7,113 nt of DNA from JAAUTG01 sp964458705. Lineage in GTDB: Bacteria > Bacteroidota > Bacteroidia > Chitinophagales > Saprospiraceae. Made by a program: the position numbers and the translations under genes. Under the pieces are notes generated by a model. It searched no databases and was not told the DNA's origin. It saw nothing but the letters and a program-made list of their open reading frames with translations. The stretch covers positions 1 to 7,113 of the forward strand of contig CAYWKD010000087.1 of the NCBI GenBank assembly GCA_964458705.1. The letters are read 5' to 3'. Position 1 is the stretch's first letter. Each line of letters starts with the position of its first letter. Shown piece after piece: positions 1 through 6,880 of the stretch.

Positions 1-46
1 GCTCGATTTCAAAGGCGATCTACCAAATTTTCAAAGAAACTTGTTT

Positions 47-82
47 ACCAGTGGCGTATGTTCTTAATTTTTGTCCACTGGT
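47..82. repeat. Inverted repeat, 8-bp arms
   Basis: ACCAGTGG (47-54) and CCACTGGT (75-82) are perfect reverse complements around a 20-nt loop. Three more A-T pairs can be added outward if T83 is bulged. No T-run follows on either strand, so it is not a standard intrinsic terminator. It may be an mRNA 3'-end structure of a gene to the left or a binding site; the sequence does not decide. Confidence 0.45.
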
Positions 83-92
83 TAAATTCTCA

Positions 93-112
93 GTTATCAT
101 ACATTTGATAAC
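93..112 (+). promoter_or_regulatory. Palindromic site overlapping a -7-like promoter box
   Basis: GTTATCA and TGATAAC form a perfect 7-bp dyad separated by 6 nt. Inside it, TACATTTG (100-107) matches the Bacteroidota -7 consensus TAnnTTTG exactly. The -33 partner is poor: CTG at 78-80 is at the right spacing (19 nt), whereas the nearest true TTG (71-73) is 26 nt away. If this is the promoter of the M24 peptidase gene, the 5' UTR would be about 80 nt and a dimeric repressor on the dyad would block the -7 box. Both the promoter and the operator roles are inference. Confidence 0.35.
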
Positions 113-195
113 ACAACCGTAAAATAGATAATATAGCGAAAGAGGGCTATGAACACCAATGTAACTTTCTTTTTTATCGCATAATCAAGTTAACA

Positions 196-1557
196 ATGAA
201 GTATCTTTTATTCCCTATTGTAGTATTCAATAGTTTTTACTTAACACTTTCTGCACAAGCTCCAATGCCCAAAATTCTTAATATGCAGGAGCGAGCAGAA
301 CTACAAAATCAACTACTTGAAGAACGATTTGAAACGATATTGCCCGATCTCATGCGAAGAACAGGAATTGACATGTGGATTTTGATTGCTAGAGAATATA
401 ATGAAGATCCTGTTTTGAAAACCATGCTACCAGCGACTTGGCTCTCTGCTCGCCGGCGCACAATTTTGGTCATTTACGATCAGGGAAAAGGAAAAGGACT
501 AGAAGCCTTAGCCATCGCTCGATATAATGTTGGCAGTATTTTTAAAAAAGCATGGGATAAAGAAAAAGAACCTAATCAATGGAAGCGATTGATGGAAGTA
601 ATCGAAGCACGCAATCCCCAAAAAATTGGCATTAATAAATCAGAACATTTTGCTACAGCTGATGGAATAACTGCAACGGAGTATGAACTCTTTATGGAAA
701 ATCTGCCCGCACAATATGCCAATAAAATCGTCAGTGCAAAAGATTTATGTGTTGGCTGGTTAGAAACTCGCACCGAGCGGGAGATGGTGTTGTATCAACA
801 AATTATGCGAATCGCTCACAAAATTATTGCAGAAGGCCTGTCGGAGCAGGTCATTCAACCGGGTTATACTACTACAGATGACGTTGTTTGGTGGTATCGT
901 GATCGCATTCGAGCATTGGGCTTCACCGCTTGGTTTCATCCTACAGTAGATGTGCAACGTGCTGATCCTGAGAATAATGAAAGCCAACGTTCCTTTTCTC
1001 GGCGACCAGATGTACTAACTATTATGCCAGGTGATCTGCTACATATTGATTTTGGGATTACTTATTTAGGACTGAATACTGATACTCAAGAAAATGCTTA
1101 CGTGCTAAAGCAAGGCGAAACCGATGCCCCCGATTATTTAAAAGCAGCATACCAAAAAGGTCTGCGCCTAATGGATATTCTAACTGAAAATTACAAAACG
1201 GGCAGGACAGGTAATGAAATACTAGCAGGAGCTTTGAAGCAAGCCAAAGCAGAGGGTCTGAAACCAACTATTTACACACATCCTATCGGTTATCACGGTC
1301 ATGGTGCTGGTCCTACGATTGGATTATGGGATCAGCAAGAAGGCGTGCCACATAAAGGAGATTATCCACTTCATCCTAATACGGCTTATTCTATTGAGTT
1401 GAATAATGCCATCTACTTACCAGAGTGGAATAAGGAAATCCGCATCATGTTAGAAGAAGATGGCTTTTGGGATGGCAATCAGTTCTATTATATTGATGGC
1501 AGACAAACGGAATTTTTATTGATTCCAAGAAAAGCAGAAACGGTAGATAGACCTTAA
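196..1557 (+). CDS. Exported M24-family metallopeptidase (Xaa-Pro aminopeptidase-like)
   Basis: This 453-residue protein probably removes N-terminal residues from peptides, Xaa-Pro type or related, outside the cytoplasm. Residues 1-22 form a signal peptide: a Lys at position 3, a hydrophobic core and an S-A-Q-A end, with no lipobox Cys. About 30-190 resembles the creatinase-like N-terminal domain. The pita-bread catalytic domain follows (about 195-445). Dinuclear metal ligands are visible as D285 (HIDFG), D296 (NTDTQ), the His cluster H362/H367/H369 (HPIGYHGHG), E401 (SIEL) and a Glu in the EED at 420-422. The signature HPIGYHGHGAGPTIG marks a subgroup of bacterial M24 proteins that differs from E. 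coli PepP, so true substrate specificity is open. The ATG at 196 is chosen because it starts the signal peptide exactly. The gene converges on the aminotransferase gene and seems to stand alone. Confidence 0.88.
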   Translation: MKYLLFPIVVFNSFYLTLSAQAPMPKILNMQERAELQNQLLEERFETILPDLMRRTGIDMWILIAREYNEDPVLKTMLPATWLSARRRTILVIYDQGKGKGLEALAIARYNVGSIFKKAWDKEKEPNQWKRLMEVIEARNPQKIGINKSEHFATADGITATEYELFMENLPAQYANKIVSAKDLCVGWLETRTEREMVLYQQIMRIAHKIIAEGLSEQVIQPGYTTTDDVVWWYRDRIRALGFTAWFHPTVDVQRADPENNESQRSFSRRPDVLTIMPGDLLHIDFGITYLGLNTDTQENAYVLKQGETDAPDYLKAAYQKGLRLMDILTENYKTGRTGNEILAGALKQAKAEGLKPTIYTHPIGYHGHGAGPTIGLWDQQEGVPHKGDYPLHPNTAYSIELNNAIYLPEWNKEIRIMLEEDGFWDGNQFYYIDGRQTEFLLIPRKAETVDRP

Positions 1558-1653
1558 AGTGATTGCACCTATATCAATACCTCTAGTAAGGCTATTGCTA
1601 TTCCTTCGACTTATTTTCAAATAATTCGGTTGAACTTCAACTTGTAAATTGCC

Positions 1654-2826
1654 CTATACTTTAACATCACTCATCACCCTCACGACTCGATCAATTGCTT
1701 CATTCAGCAACTCTTCTGGATTGCAAAGCGAGGCACGAATATAGTTTTCGCCATTTGTGCCAAAGATACCGCCGGGTGTAATGAACACATTCGCCCTGTA
1801 AAGTACCTCGTCAGAAAGTTCATAGCCAGATTGGTAATCGTCTGGAATTTTTGCCCACACAAATAGACCTACTTGATCTCGGTCAAATTCGCAGTGCAGC
1901 CTATCCATCATTAAGAAAATTTTCTCTCGACGTTTTCTGTATATAACATTCAAGTCGTCGTACCAAGTTTGTGGTAAACTTAACGCCTTTGCCGCTGCCA
2001 GTTGCAAGGGTTTGAACATCCCCGAGTCCATGTTGCTTTTGAAGCGTAAAATAGTGTTGATGTACTCTTCTTTTCCTGCCATCATACCTACTCGCCAACC
2101 TGCCATATTGTGTGATTTACTCAGCGAGTTCAACTCCAGTGCTATTTCCTTTGCTCCATCTACTTTTAGTAAACTAATCGGATGATCGTTCAAGATGAAA
2201 CTATATGGGTTGTCGTTGCAAATCAAAATTTTATGATCGTATGCAAAGCGAATCAAGTGGTCGAAGAATTTAGCATCTGCGGGTGTTCCAGTAGGCATAT
2301 TAGGATAATTCACCCACATGATCTTAACTTTTGAAAGATCGCGATCAGCTATTTCTTGTAAGTCTGGTTGCCAGTTTTTCTCTGCTTTTAAATCGTAAGA
2401 TTGGATAGATGCACCTGTCAAATTGGCTACTGCACGATAAGCAGGATAGCCAGGATTGGGTACTAGCACTTCATCACCTGCTTCCAGATAGGTCATACTG
2501 ATGTGCATAATCCCCTCTTTTGAACCAATGAGTGGTAAAATCTCTTTGTCTGAGTCGAGCTGGACGTGGTAAAAACTTTCATACCAATTCGCAAATGCCT
2601 GGCGCAATTCAGGAATGCCCGAATAACTCTGATAAGCATGGTGCGTATCAAAATTACTTTGATGATGTAATTCCGCTATCACTTCTTGAGCAGGTGGCAA
2701 ATCAGGACTGCCAATACCCAAATTGATCACATCCTTACCCTCTGCGTTTAGTTGCCTAATTTCTCTTAATTTCTTAGAAAAATAGTATTCTTGAACATCT
2801 CCCAATCGTTGTGCTGGTCTAAACAT
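1654..2826 (-). CDS. Class I/II PLP-dependent aminotransferase, probably aromatic amino acid
   Basis: This 390-residue, full-length fold-type I aminotransferase resembles the LL-diaminopimelate/aspartate aminotransferase-like group. The PLP lysine is K237 in SLSKSHNMAGWRVG. Other active-site elements are N174-P178 (NYPNMP), the NDNPYS segment at 204-209 with D205 and Y208 contacting the cofactor, and R364 (NYIRASL), which should bind the substrate carboxylate. The gene begins 91 nt after the pheA stop on the same strand with no terminator seen between, so the two are probably co-transcribed. That context suggests conversion of phenylpyruvate (and perhaps 4-hydroxyphenylpyruvate) to the amino acid with glutamate as donor. 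The fold is certain; the substrate is inferred from the neighbour and could instead be another 2-oxo acid. The ATG at 2826 is preceded by AT-rich sequence without a Shine-Dalgarno motif, as is common in Bacteroidota. Confidence 0.88.
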   Translation of the reverse strand: MFRPAQRLGDVQEYYFSKKLREIRQLNAEGKDVINLGIGSPDLPPAQEVIAELHHQSNFDTHHAYQSYSGIPELRQAFANWYESFYHVQLDSDKEILPLIGSKEGIMHISMTYLEAGDEVLVPNPGYPAYRAVANLTGASIQSYDLKAEKNWQPDLQEIADRDLSKVKIMWVNYPNMPTGTPADAKFFDHLIRFAYDHKILICNDNPYSFILNDHPISLLKVDGAKEIALELNSLSKSHNMAGWRVGMMAGKEEYINTILRFKSNMDSGMFKPLQLAAAKALSLPQTWYDDLNVIYRKRREKIFLMMDRLHCEFDRDQVGLFVWAKIPDDYQSGYELSDEVLYRANVFITPGGIFGTNGENYIRASLCNPEELLNEAIDRVVRVMSDVKV

Positions 2827-2917
2827 TTTGATTTATATTATGAATTATAAGATATGAGAATATAGATACGAAACAACGCGCCCCATAGTCTCCAGTTACC
2901 TATCCCGCATTTAAACT

Positions 2918-3808
2918 TTAATACTCATAATGCTTACCTCTTTGATACGCTCCCATGATTTTCAAATCGTGAGCAATTGGGCGAATAGCATCCATTGCCT
3001 GCTCGTAGCCGACTTTGCCTTCTACGGCAAAATCAATAAAGAAGCGATATTCCCAAGGTCTGCCTATAATAGGGGTGGATTGAATTTTGGTTAGGTTTAC
3101 ATTGTAGGCGGATAACACTGCTAAGACCTTGTAAAGACTGCCTACTTCATGATCTATGGCAAAGCAGATACTCACTTTATTTACTGCATCAATAATATTG
3201 TTTTCAGAAGTTGGCTTTATTACCAAAAAGCGCGTAAAGTTTTTCTTGTTCGTTTCAATACTATGCCCAATTATTTCTAACCCATACAAATCGGCAGCTA
3301 AAGTGCTAGCTATTGCACCAACATTCCCTAGTTCCTGTTCCTTGATTTCCCTAGCAGTAAGCGCAGTATCTTTGGACTCCATTAATCGCAGGTGCGGATA
3401 TTTCCTTAGGTATTCGTTACATTGTCTGAGTGCCATGTAGTGTGAACGCACTTCCTCGAGATCTTCAATAGTTGTACCCGGTAGTACCATTAAATTTTGC
3501 TTGATTCTAAGATAGACTTCACCTACGATTTCTAGTCGTGATTTACGCAGCAAGTCGTAATTATACATCAAACTTCCTGCTACTGTATTTTCAATTGCCA
3601 TCAATCCCACATCTACTTTTTCACCTTGCTCTGTCATTTCCACTAAATCCTCGAAGGTATCAGCAGGCACAATTTCAATGTCCTCATTTTGATAATACAT
3701 CTGTGCTGCCATATCATGGAATGCACCTTCATATCCCTGAATTACCACTTTTTTAGGAGCTTCGGTTAGTGTTTTAGAAGTATTTACTACTTTCTTTTGT
3801 TGCATCAT
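2918..3808 (-). CDS. pheA: Prephenate dehydratase (monofunctional, PDT-ACT)
   Basis: The enzyme converts prephenate to phenylpyruvate in the cytoplasm, the committed step to phenylalanine. The 296 residues contain a short N-terminal extension (1-19), the periplasmic-binding-protein-like PDT domain (about 21-198) and a C-terminal ACT domain (about 211-290). PDT marks are GYEGAFHDMAA at 25-35, IENTVAG at 72-78 and the catalytic TRF triad T192-R193-F194. The ACT domain has GSLY at 223-226 where the family has GALV, and IQSTPIIGRPWEY where it has ESRP, the sites that bind phenylalanine in feedback inhibition. No chorismate mutase domain is fused, unlike E. coli PheA. Two adjacent ATGs occur at the start (3808 and 3805); no good ribosome-binding sequence precedes them. 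Expression is probably set by the Phe/Tyr leader and attenuator just upstream. The aminotransferase gene follows. Confidence 0.95.
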   Translation of the reverse strand: MMQQKKVVNTSKTLTEAPKKVVIQGYEGAFHDMAAQMYYQNEDIEIVPADTFEDLVEMTEQGEKVDVGLMAIENTVAGSLMYNYDLLRKSRLEIVGEVYLRIKQNLMVLPGTTIEDLEEVRSHYMALRQCNEYLRKYPHLRLMESKDTALTAREIKEQELGNVGAIASTLAADLYGLEIIGHSIETNKKNFTRFLVIKPTSENNIIDAVNKVSICFAIDHEVGSLYKVLAVLSAYNVNLTKIQSTPIIGRPWEYRFFIDFAVEGKVGYEQAMDAIRPIAHDLKIMGAYQRGKHYEY

Positions 3809-3816
3809 ACTATTAG

Positions 3817-3966
3817 TTAATTATGACTAGATTTTAGGCAAAAAAAAAGCCCCGTTAAAGCGGGACTTTCAGAATTTATCTTGATTGTATTCAATAGATA
3901 TTCTTTCCATCCCACTGCATGCGGATAAAAAAAGAAAAAATAAAAATAAAATTGATTTGAATACAT
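3817..3966 (-). CDS. Phe/Tyr-rich leader peptide of the pheA attenuator (pheL-like)
   Basis: The frame starts with ATG at 3966-3964, preceded by AAAGAG six nt upstream, which can serve as a purine-rich ribosome site. Residues 6-14 are FYFYFFFFY, six Phe and three Tyr in nine codons (3951-3925), with another Tyr at position 2. This is the hallmark of a leader peptide whose translation reports charged tRNA-Phe/Tyr. The frame as written encodes 49 residues, passes through the terminator hairpin and ends with TAA at 3819-3817, 8 nt before the pheA ATG, which would permit translational coupling. The Phe/Tyr run ends in T7 (3933-3927); one T fewer would shift into a frame that stops at TGA 3893-3891, giving a 24-residue peptide and the usual stop position ahead of the terminator. 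Translation is inferred; the codon run and its context are seen directly. Confidence 0.72.
   Translation of the reverse strand: MYSNQFYFYFFFFYPHAVGWKEYLLNTIKINSESPALTGLFFCLKSSHN
3840..3870 (-). terminator. Intrinsic terminator of the pheA leader (attenuator)
   Basis: On the - strand, AAAGTCCCG (3869-3861) pairs with CGGGGCTTT (3854-3846), 9 bp with one G-U wobble, around a 6-nt CTTTAA loop. Nine T follow in an unbroken run (3848-3840, the first three within the stem). The wobble pair becomes a C-A mismatch on the + strand and the T-run exists only on the - strand, so direction is clear. It lies 31 nt before the pheA ATG, downstream of the Phe/Tyr codons, so it is an attenuator and not a gene-end terminator, although it would also stop any read-through from ftsH. 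Confidence 0.88.
3859..3916 (-). promoter_or_regulatory. Antiterminator pairing competing with the pheA leader terminator
   Basis: In the - strand RNA, AGUGGGAU (3916-3909) can pair with GUCCCGCU (3866-3859), 8 bp including two G-U pairs. The second arm overlaps the 5' arm of the terminator stem, so the two folds exclude each other. The first arm starts 8 nt past the last codon of the Phe/Tyr run. A ribosome stalled in that run would leave the arm free and favour read-through into pheA; a ribosome moving on would mask it and let the terminator form. A weak 4-bp pairing of AUCC (3926-3923) with GGAU (3912-3909) could protect the arm when no ribosome is present. The pairings are read from sequence; the mechanism is inferred by analogy with known amino acid attenuators. 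Confidence 0.68.
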
Positions 3967-3985
3967 AATTTTCTCTTTCGTAGTA

Positions 3986-4017
3986 TAAAGCTATACATAA
4001 GTTCAAGAGCGTACAAA
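3986..4017 (-). promoter_or_regulatory. Candidate promoter of the pheA leader and operon
   Basis: On the - strand TTTG (4017-4014) is followed after 20 nt by TAGCTTTA (3993-3986). This fits the Bacteroidota primary sigma pattern TTTG-N19-21-TAnnTTTG with a single deviation (last G is A). The predicted transcript would begin near 3982-3980, about 15 nt before the leader ATG at 3966. It lies more than 200 nt past the ftsH stop, supporting separate transcription of the phenylalanine genes. Confidence 0.55.
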
Positions 4018-4166
4018 TCACACCTGAAACATTTTTTACTTAAAATAAGTGTATTTCCAATATCTATCTAGTAAGAACTGAAGGGAGAGCACAAATAAAA
4101 GATTGACTACTAATTAGATCGATAACGCAGAAAACTAGAGGGATTGCATAAAGATGAGTAACTATA

Positions 4167-4221
4167 ACTTTTGACGGCAAAGTTGAAAATTTAGAAATTA
4201 CAACTTGATACCGTCAAAAGT
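4167..4221. repeat. Long interrupted hairpin just downstream of ftsH
   Basis: ACTTTTGACGG (4167-4177) and CCGTCAAAAGT (4211-4221) are perfect 11-bp reverse complements. Nested inside, AAGTTG (4180-4185) pairs with CAACTT (4201-4206), giving 17 bp in two blocks around an AT-rich 15-nt loop. It starts 18 nt after the ftsH stop codon, so it would sit in the ftsH mRNA 3' UTR. No T-run follows on the - strand, so a simple intrinsic terminator is not shown; it could be an mRNA-stabilising stem or a terminator of non-canonical type. Confidence 0.6.
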
Positions 4222-4239
4222 AGATAAAATACCTATTAA

Positions 4240-6231
4240 TTACTGTTCATCATCTGTTTCCGAGTTGGCTACTATAGAAGGCTCGTCCACTCTACTTTCA
4301 TTGTTAGGACTGCTACTTGTAGGAGCAGGATTATCATCAGATGGACGAATACCAATTAATTTTTCAACATCTGATTTTAATAGCACTTCTTCTTCTAGGA
4401 GTCGTTTAGCTAAAACCTCAAGCTCAACTCGCTTTTCTTGCAATAGATCTTTAGCCCGTTCATACTGTTGATCCAGTAATTTACGTACTTCATCATCAAT
4501 CAATTTTGCAGTATCATCAGAATATGGCTTGTTGAAATTGTCTTGCTGCATACCATAGAATGACACTTGCCCTACTTTCGGGTTCATACCAAATACAGAG
4601 ATCATACTGTAAGCCATTTTGGTTACTTGATCTAGGTCATTTTGTGCACCAGTAGAAACTTTCCCAAAGATCAAATCTTCCGCAGCACGACCACCAAAGG
4701 TCATACAAATTCGATCAAGTAACTGCTCGGTACGAGTAATGTATTCTTCTTTAGGCAAATACTGAGCATAACCTAAGGTACCGATACCTCTTGGTACAAT
4801 TGTAACTTTCACCAATGGCGAAGCATGTTCTAAGAACCAACCGCAAATAGCATGACCAGCTTCGTGATAAGCGATAATTTCTTTTTCAGCTGGAGAAATG
4901 AGCTTATTTTTCTTTTCCAGTCCTCCAATCACTCGATCCAACGCATGATTGAAGTCATCCATATCTACCGCCTTTTTGTTTCTTCTTGCAGCAACTAAAG
5001 CTGCTTCATTGCAAACGTTGGAGATATCCGCACCTGCAAAACCAGGAGTCATTTCTGCCAATGCAACTGGATTGACATCATCAGAAGTTTTAATATTCTT
5101 TAGATGCACTTTAAAAATTGCTTCCCTACCTTTCAGATCTGGAGGATCAATGCCAATTTGACGATCAAAACGTCCTGGTCGCATCAGAGCGGGATCTAAT
5201 ACATCAGGTCGGTTAGTAGCAGCCATTAGAATGACTCCTTTGTCTGTACTAAAACCATCCATTTCTACTAGTAATTGGTTAAGTGTATTCTCTCTTTCGT
5301 CATTACCGCCTGTAAGATTGCCTCGTCCTCTTGATCTACCAATAGCATCAATCTCATCAATAAAAACAATGCAAGGTGCTTTTTCCCTAGCTTGCTTGAA
5401 CAAGTCTCTCACTCTTGAGGCACCGACACCTACGAACATTTCCACAAAGTCAGAACCCGAAATAGAGAAAAATGGTACGCCTGCTTCTCCTGCTACTGCT
5501 TTCGCCAGTAAAGTTTTACCCGTACCCGGAGGGCCTACTAACAATACTCCTTTAGGAATTTTACCTCCTAATGCAGTATATTTTTTAGGATTTTTCAAGA
5601 AGTCCACTACTTCCATTACCTCTTCTTTAGCCTCATCCAAGCCCGCCACATCTGCAAACGTAACGTTGACTTTTGCATTCTGATCAAAGAGAGTTGCTCT
5701 TGATTTGCCGATATTGAATATTTGCGCTCCAGGACCACCTCCTGCACCACCAACTCTTCGCATAATGAATATCCAAATTCCGACAATGATAAGTAGTGGT
5801 AGCAACCAACTAAAAATCACTCCTACCCAGTCGCGCTCGATTTCATTCTGCAACTCGAAGTTGTTATCATTAGATAGTTCATCTCTGAGTGTAGAGACCT
5901 TCTCATCAAAACGATCTGGCGAAGATATGATTAAGCTATAATGTGCTCTGCCACCAAAACTACTTTGGGGTAAATTAGAATAATCCCCTGACCCCACTTT
6001 CGCATCCTTGATATAAATGCGAGCCACTTGTCCATTTATGACACTCACTTTATCCACATCTCCTCGTTTAGCCATTTCCGAGAACTCATCGAATGTGATT
6101 TCAGTGTTGGTAACTCCTGAAACCATCCACAAATTCAAGGCGATTAGAAAAGCGGCTACTAGAATGTATATCCAATACGACCCTAAGCGATTTGGATTGT
6201 TCTTGTCTTTGTTATTATTATTTTCTTCCAT
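4240..6231 (-). CDS. ftsH: ATP-dependent zinc metalloprotease FtsH
   Basis: FtsH is a hexameric inner-membrane AAA+ protease that extracts and degrades damaged or short-lived membrane and cytosolic proteins. Numbered from a TTG one codon upstream, the order is a polar Asn/Lys-rich N-terminus, TM1 (about 20-40), a periplasmic domain, TM2 (about 138-158), a Gly-rich linker, the AAA+ module and the M41 peptidase. Visible motifs are Walker A GPPGTGKT (234-241), pore loop MFVG (267-270 region), Walker B VFIDEID (290-296), the second region of homology with the Arg fingers in MRPGRFD (351-357), HEAGH (457-461) with E458 catalytic, and the third zinc ligand D533 in GAQND. The last 35 residues are acidic and Ser/Asn-rich, probably disordered. 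The length is normal. I take the ATG at 6231 over the adjacent TTG at 6234. rsfS lies 247 bp upstream on the same strand, a pairing usual in Bacteroidota. Confidence 0.97.
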   Translation of the reverse strand: MEENNNNKDKNNPNRLGSYWIYILVAAFLIALNLWMVSGVTNTEITFDEFSEMAKRGDVDKVSVINGQVARIYIKDAKVGSGDYSNLPQSSFGGRAHYSLIISSPDRFDEKVSTLRDELSNDNNFELQNEIERDWVGVIFSWLLPLLIIVGIWIFIMRRVGGAGGGPGAQIFNIGKSRATLFDQNAKVNVTFADVAGLDEAKEEVMEVVDFLKNPKKYTALGGKIPKGVLLVGPPGTGKTLLAKAVAGEAGVPFFSISGSDFVEMFVGVGASRVRDLFKQAREKAPCIVFIDEIDAIGRSRGRGNLTGGNDERENTLNQLLVEMDGFSTDKGVILMAATNRPDVLDPALMRPGRFDRQIGIDPPDLKGREAIFKVHLKNIKTSDDVNPVALAEMTPGFAGADISNVCNEAALVAARRNKKAVDMDDFNHALDRVIGGLEKKNKLISPAEKEIIAYHEAGHAICGWFLEHASPLVKVTIVPRGIGTLGYAQYLPKEEYITRTEQLLDRICMTFGGRAAEDLIFGKVSTGAQNDLDQVTKMAYSMISVFGMNPKVGQVSFYGMQQDNFNKPYSDDTAKLIDDEVRKLLDQQYERAKDLLQEKRVELEVLAKRLLEEEVLLKSDVEKLIGIRPSDDNPAPTSSSPNNESRVDEPSIVANSETDDEQ

Positions 6232-6481
6232 CAACTTTTAAGTTTAGATGTGATTCAATTAACCACATACATTTTATATTGACCCAACTAACAGTTATTT
6301 CTACCTTATCGTTGGCAAGTAATGACAATGTTTTGTAATAAAAATTGTTGTACTAATATCAAATCGAAAATTAAGAACACATTAATTCTGCTTCTTAATA
6401 TTATGATAGTAACGCATCAATCTCCTCAATAGATTATTGATTATAGACAAATGTTTGTTTATTCTATACCAATGTACTAAT
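6232..6481 (-). other. rsfS-ftsH intergenic region
   Basis: This AT-rich 250-bp gap should include the ftsH 5' UTR. No open frame worth naming is seen. No good TTG / TAnnTTTG pair was found on the - strand, so ftsH may be transcribed with rsfS or from a promoter that does not match. The inverted repeat at 6370-6399 is the only structure noted. Confidence 0.5.
6370..6399 (-). repeat. Inverted repeat, 8-bp AT-rich arms
   Basis: ATTAAGAA (6370-6377) and TTCTTAAT (6392-6399) are perfect reverse complements around 14 nt. On the - strand the second arm runs into TTTTC, a weak T-tract, so it could act as a poor terminator after rsfS. Arms this AT-rich may also arise by chance. Confidence 0.3.
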
Positions 6482-6880
6482 TCATAAGTTTTCGTACTCG
6501 ATAAACTTAGCATCACTCCATAAGTCTTCTAACTCGTAGAATTCACGCAGTTCAGGATGAAATACATGAACAATGGTATAAAAAAAATCTAAGCAAATCC
6601 ATTGAGCATTCTTGAAACCCTCTTTGTTAGACGTTTGAACGCCAGCTTCGTATTTCAATCGCTTTTGAATATTCTCAGCGATTGACCTAACCTGTACGTT
6701 TGACTCTCCTTCGCAAATAATGAAAAAATCTACGGGAGCATCGTCTAGCGATCTTAAATCTAACTTAACAATATTTTGTCCTTTGATGTCTTGAATACTA
6801 TCAACGATTAAGTCGTTGAGCTGAGCTACGGAAAGTTGCTGTGAACGGTTCGGTTGTTGTACTTTGATTCCTAAATTCAA
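6482..6880 (-). CDS. rsfS: Ribosomal silencing factor RsfS (Iojap/DUF143 family)
   Basis: RsfS binds ribosomal protein uL14 on the 50S subunit and blocks joining with 30S, lowering translation in poor nutrient conditions. The 132 residues match the family's usual size with a short N-terminal extension. The conserved core is visible: VDFFIICEGES and VRSIAENIQKRL (50-75), then WICLDFFYTIVHVFHPELRE (94-113) and FYELEDLW (114-121), the family's typical end block. The start is TTG at 6880-6878; the frame is open upstream only to a TGA at 6922-6920 and holds no ATG, and the coding frame has no internal Met codon at all, so a non-ATG start is required unless the start is misjudged. Similarity to known RsfS proteins begins around residue 17. 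ftsH follows on the same strand and the two may share a transcript. Confidence 0.92.
   Translation of the reverse strand: MNLGIKVQQPNRSQQLSVAQLNDLIVDSIQDIKGQNIVKLDLRSLDDAPVDFFIICEGESNVQVRSIAENIQKRLKYEAGVQTSNKEGFKNAQWICLDFFYTIVHVFHPELREFYELEDLWSDAKFIEYENL

Larger units (their letters stand above)
1..195. other. Upstream non-coding stretch, possible tail of a preceding gene
   Basis: No complete gene is visible here. All three + frames are open from the window edge for a while, with stops at about 65-67, 106-108 and 120-122, so the 3' end of a gene lying to the left could be present, but the frames cannot be told apart by content. Two inverted repeats (47-82 and 93-112) and an exact TAnnTTTG match (100-107) lie upstream of the peptidase gene and are listed separately. 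The rest is AT-rich with no recognised RNA. Confidence 0.5.

Noticed and set aside
19..100. 26-codon - strand frame upstream of the peptidase gene
   Set aside because: No compositional bias, no ribosome site and no match to a known peptide; length is expected by chance.
1575..1645. Possible bidirectional terminator between the peptidase and aminotransferase genes
   Set aside because: Only 4-bp stems (AAGG/CCTT, GTTG/CAAC) without a T-run could be drawn; not enough to call.
3840..3870. Terminator as the transcription end of a + strand gene
   Set aside because: The T-run and the tolerated G-U pair occur only on the - strand, and no + strand gene is upstream of it.
5231..5683. 150-residue + strand frame antisense to ftsH
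   Set aside because: It is the reverse-strand shadow of the conserved AAA+ module; the ftsH frame has all catalytic motifs.
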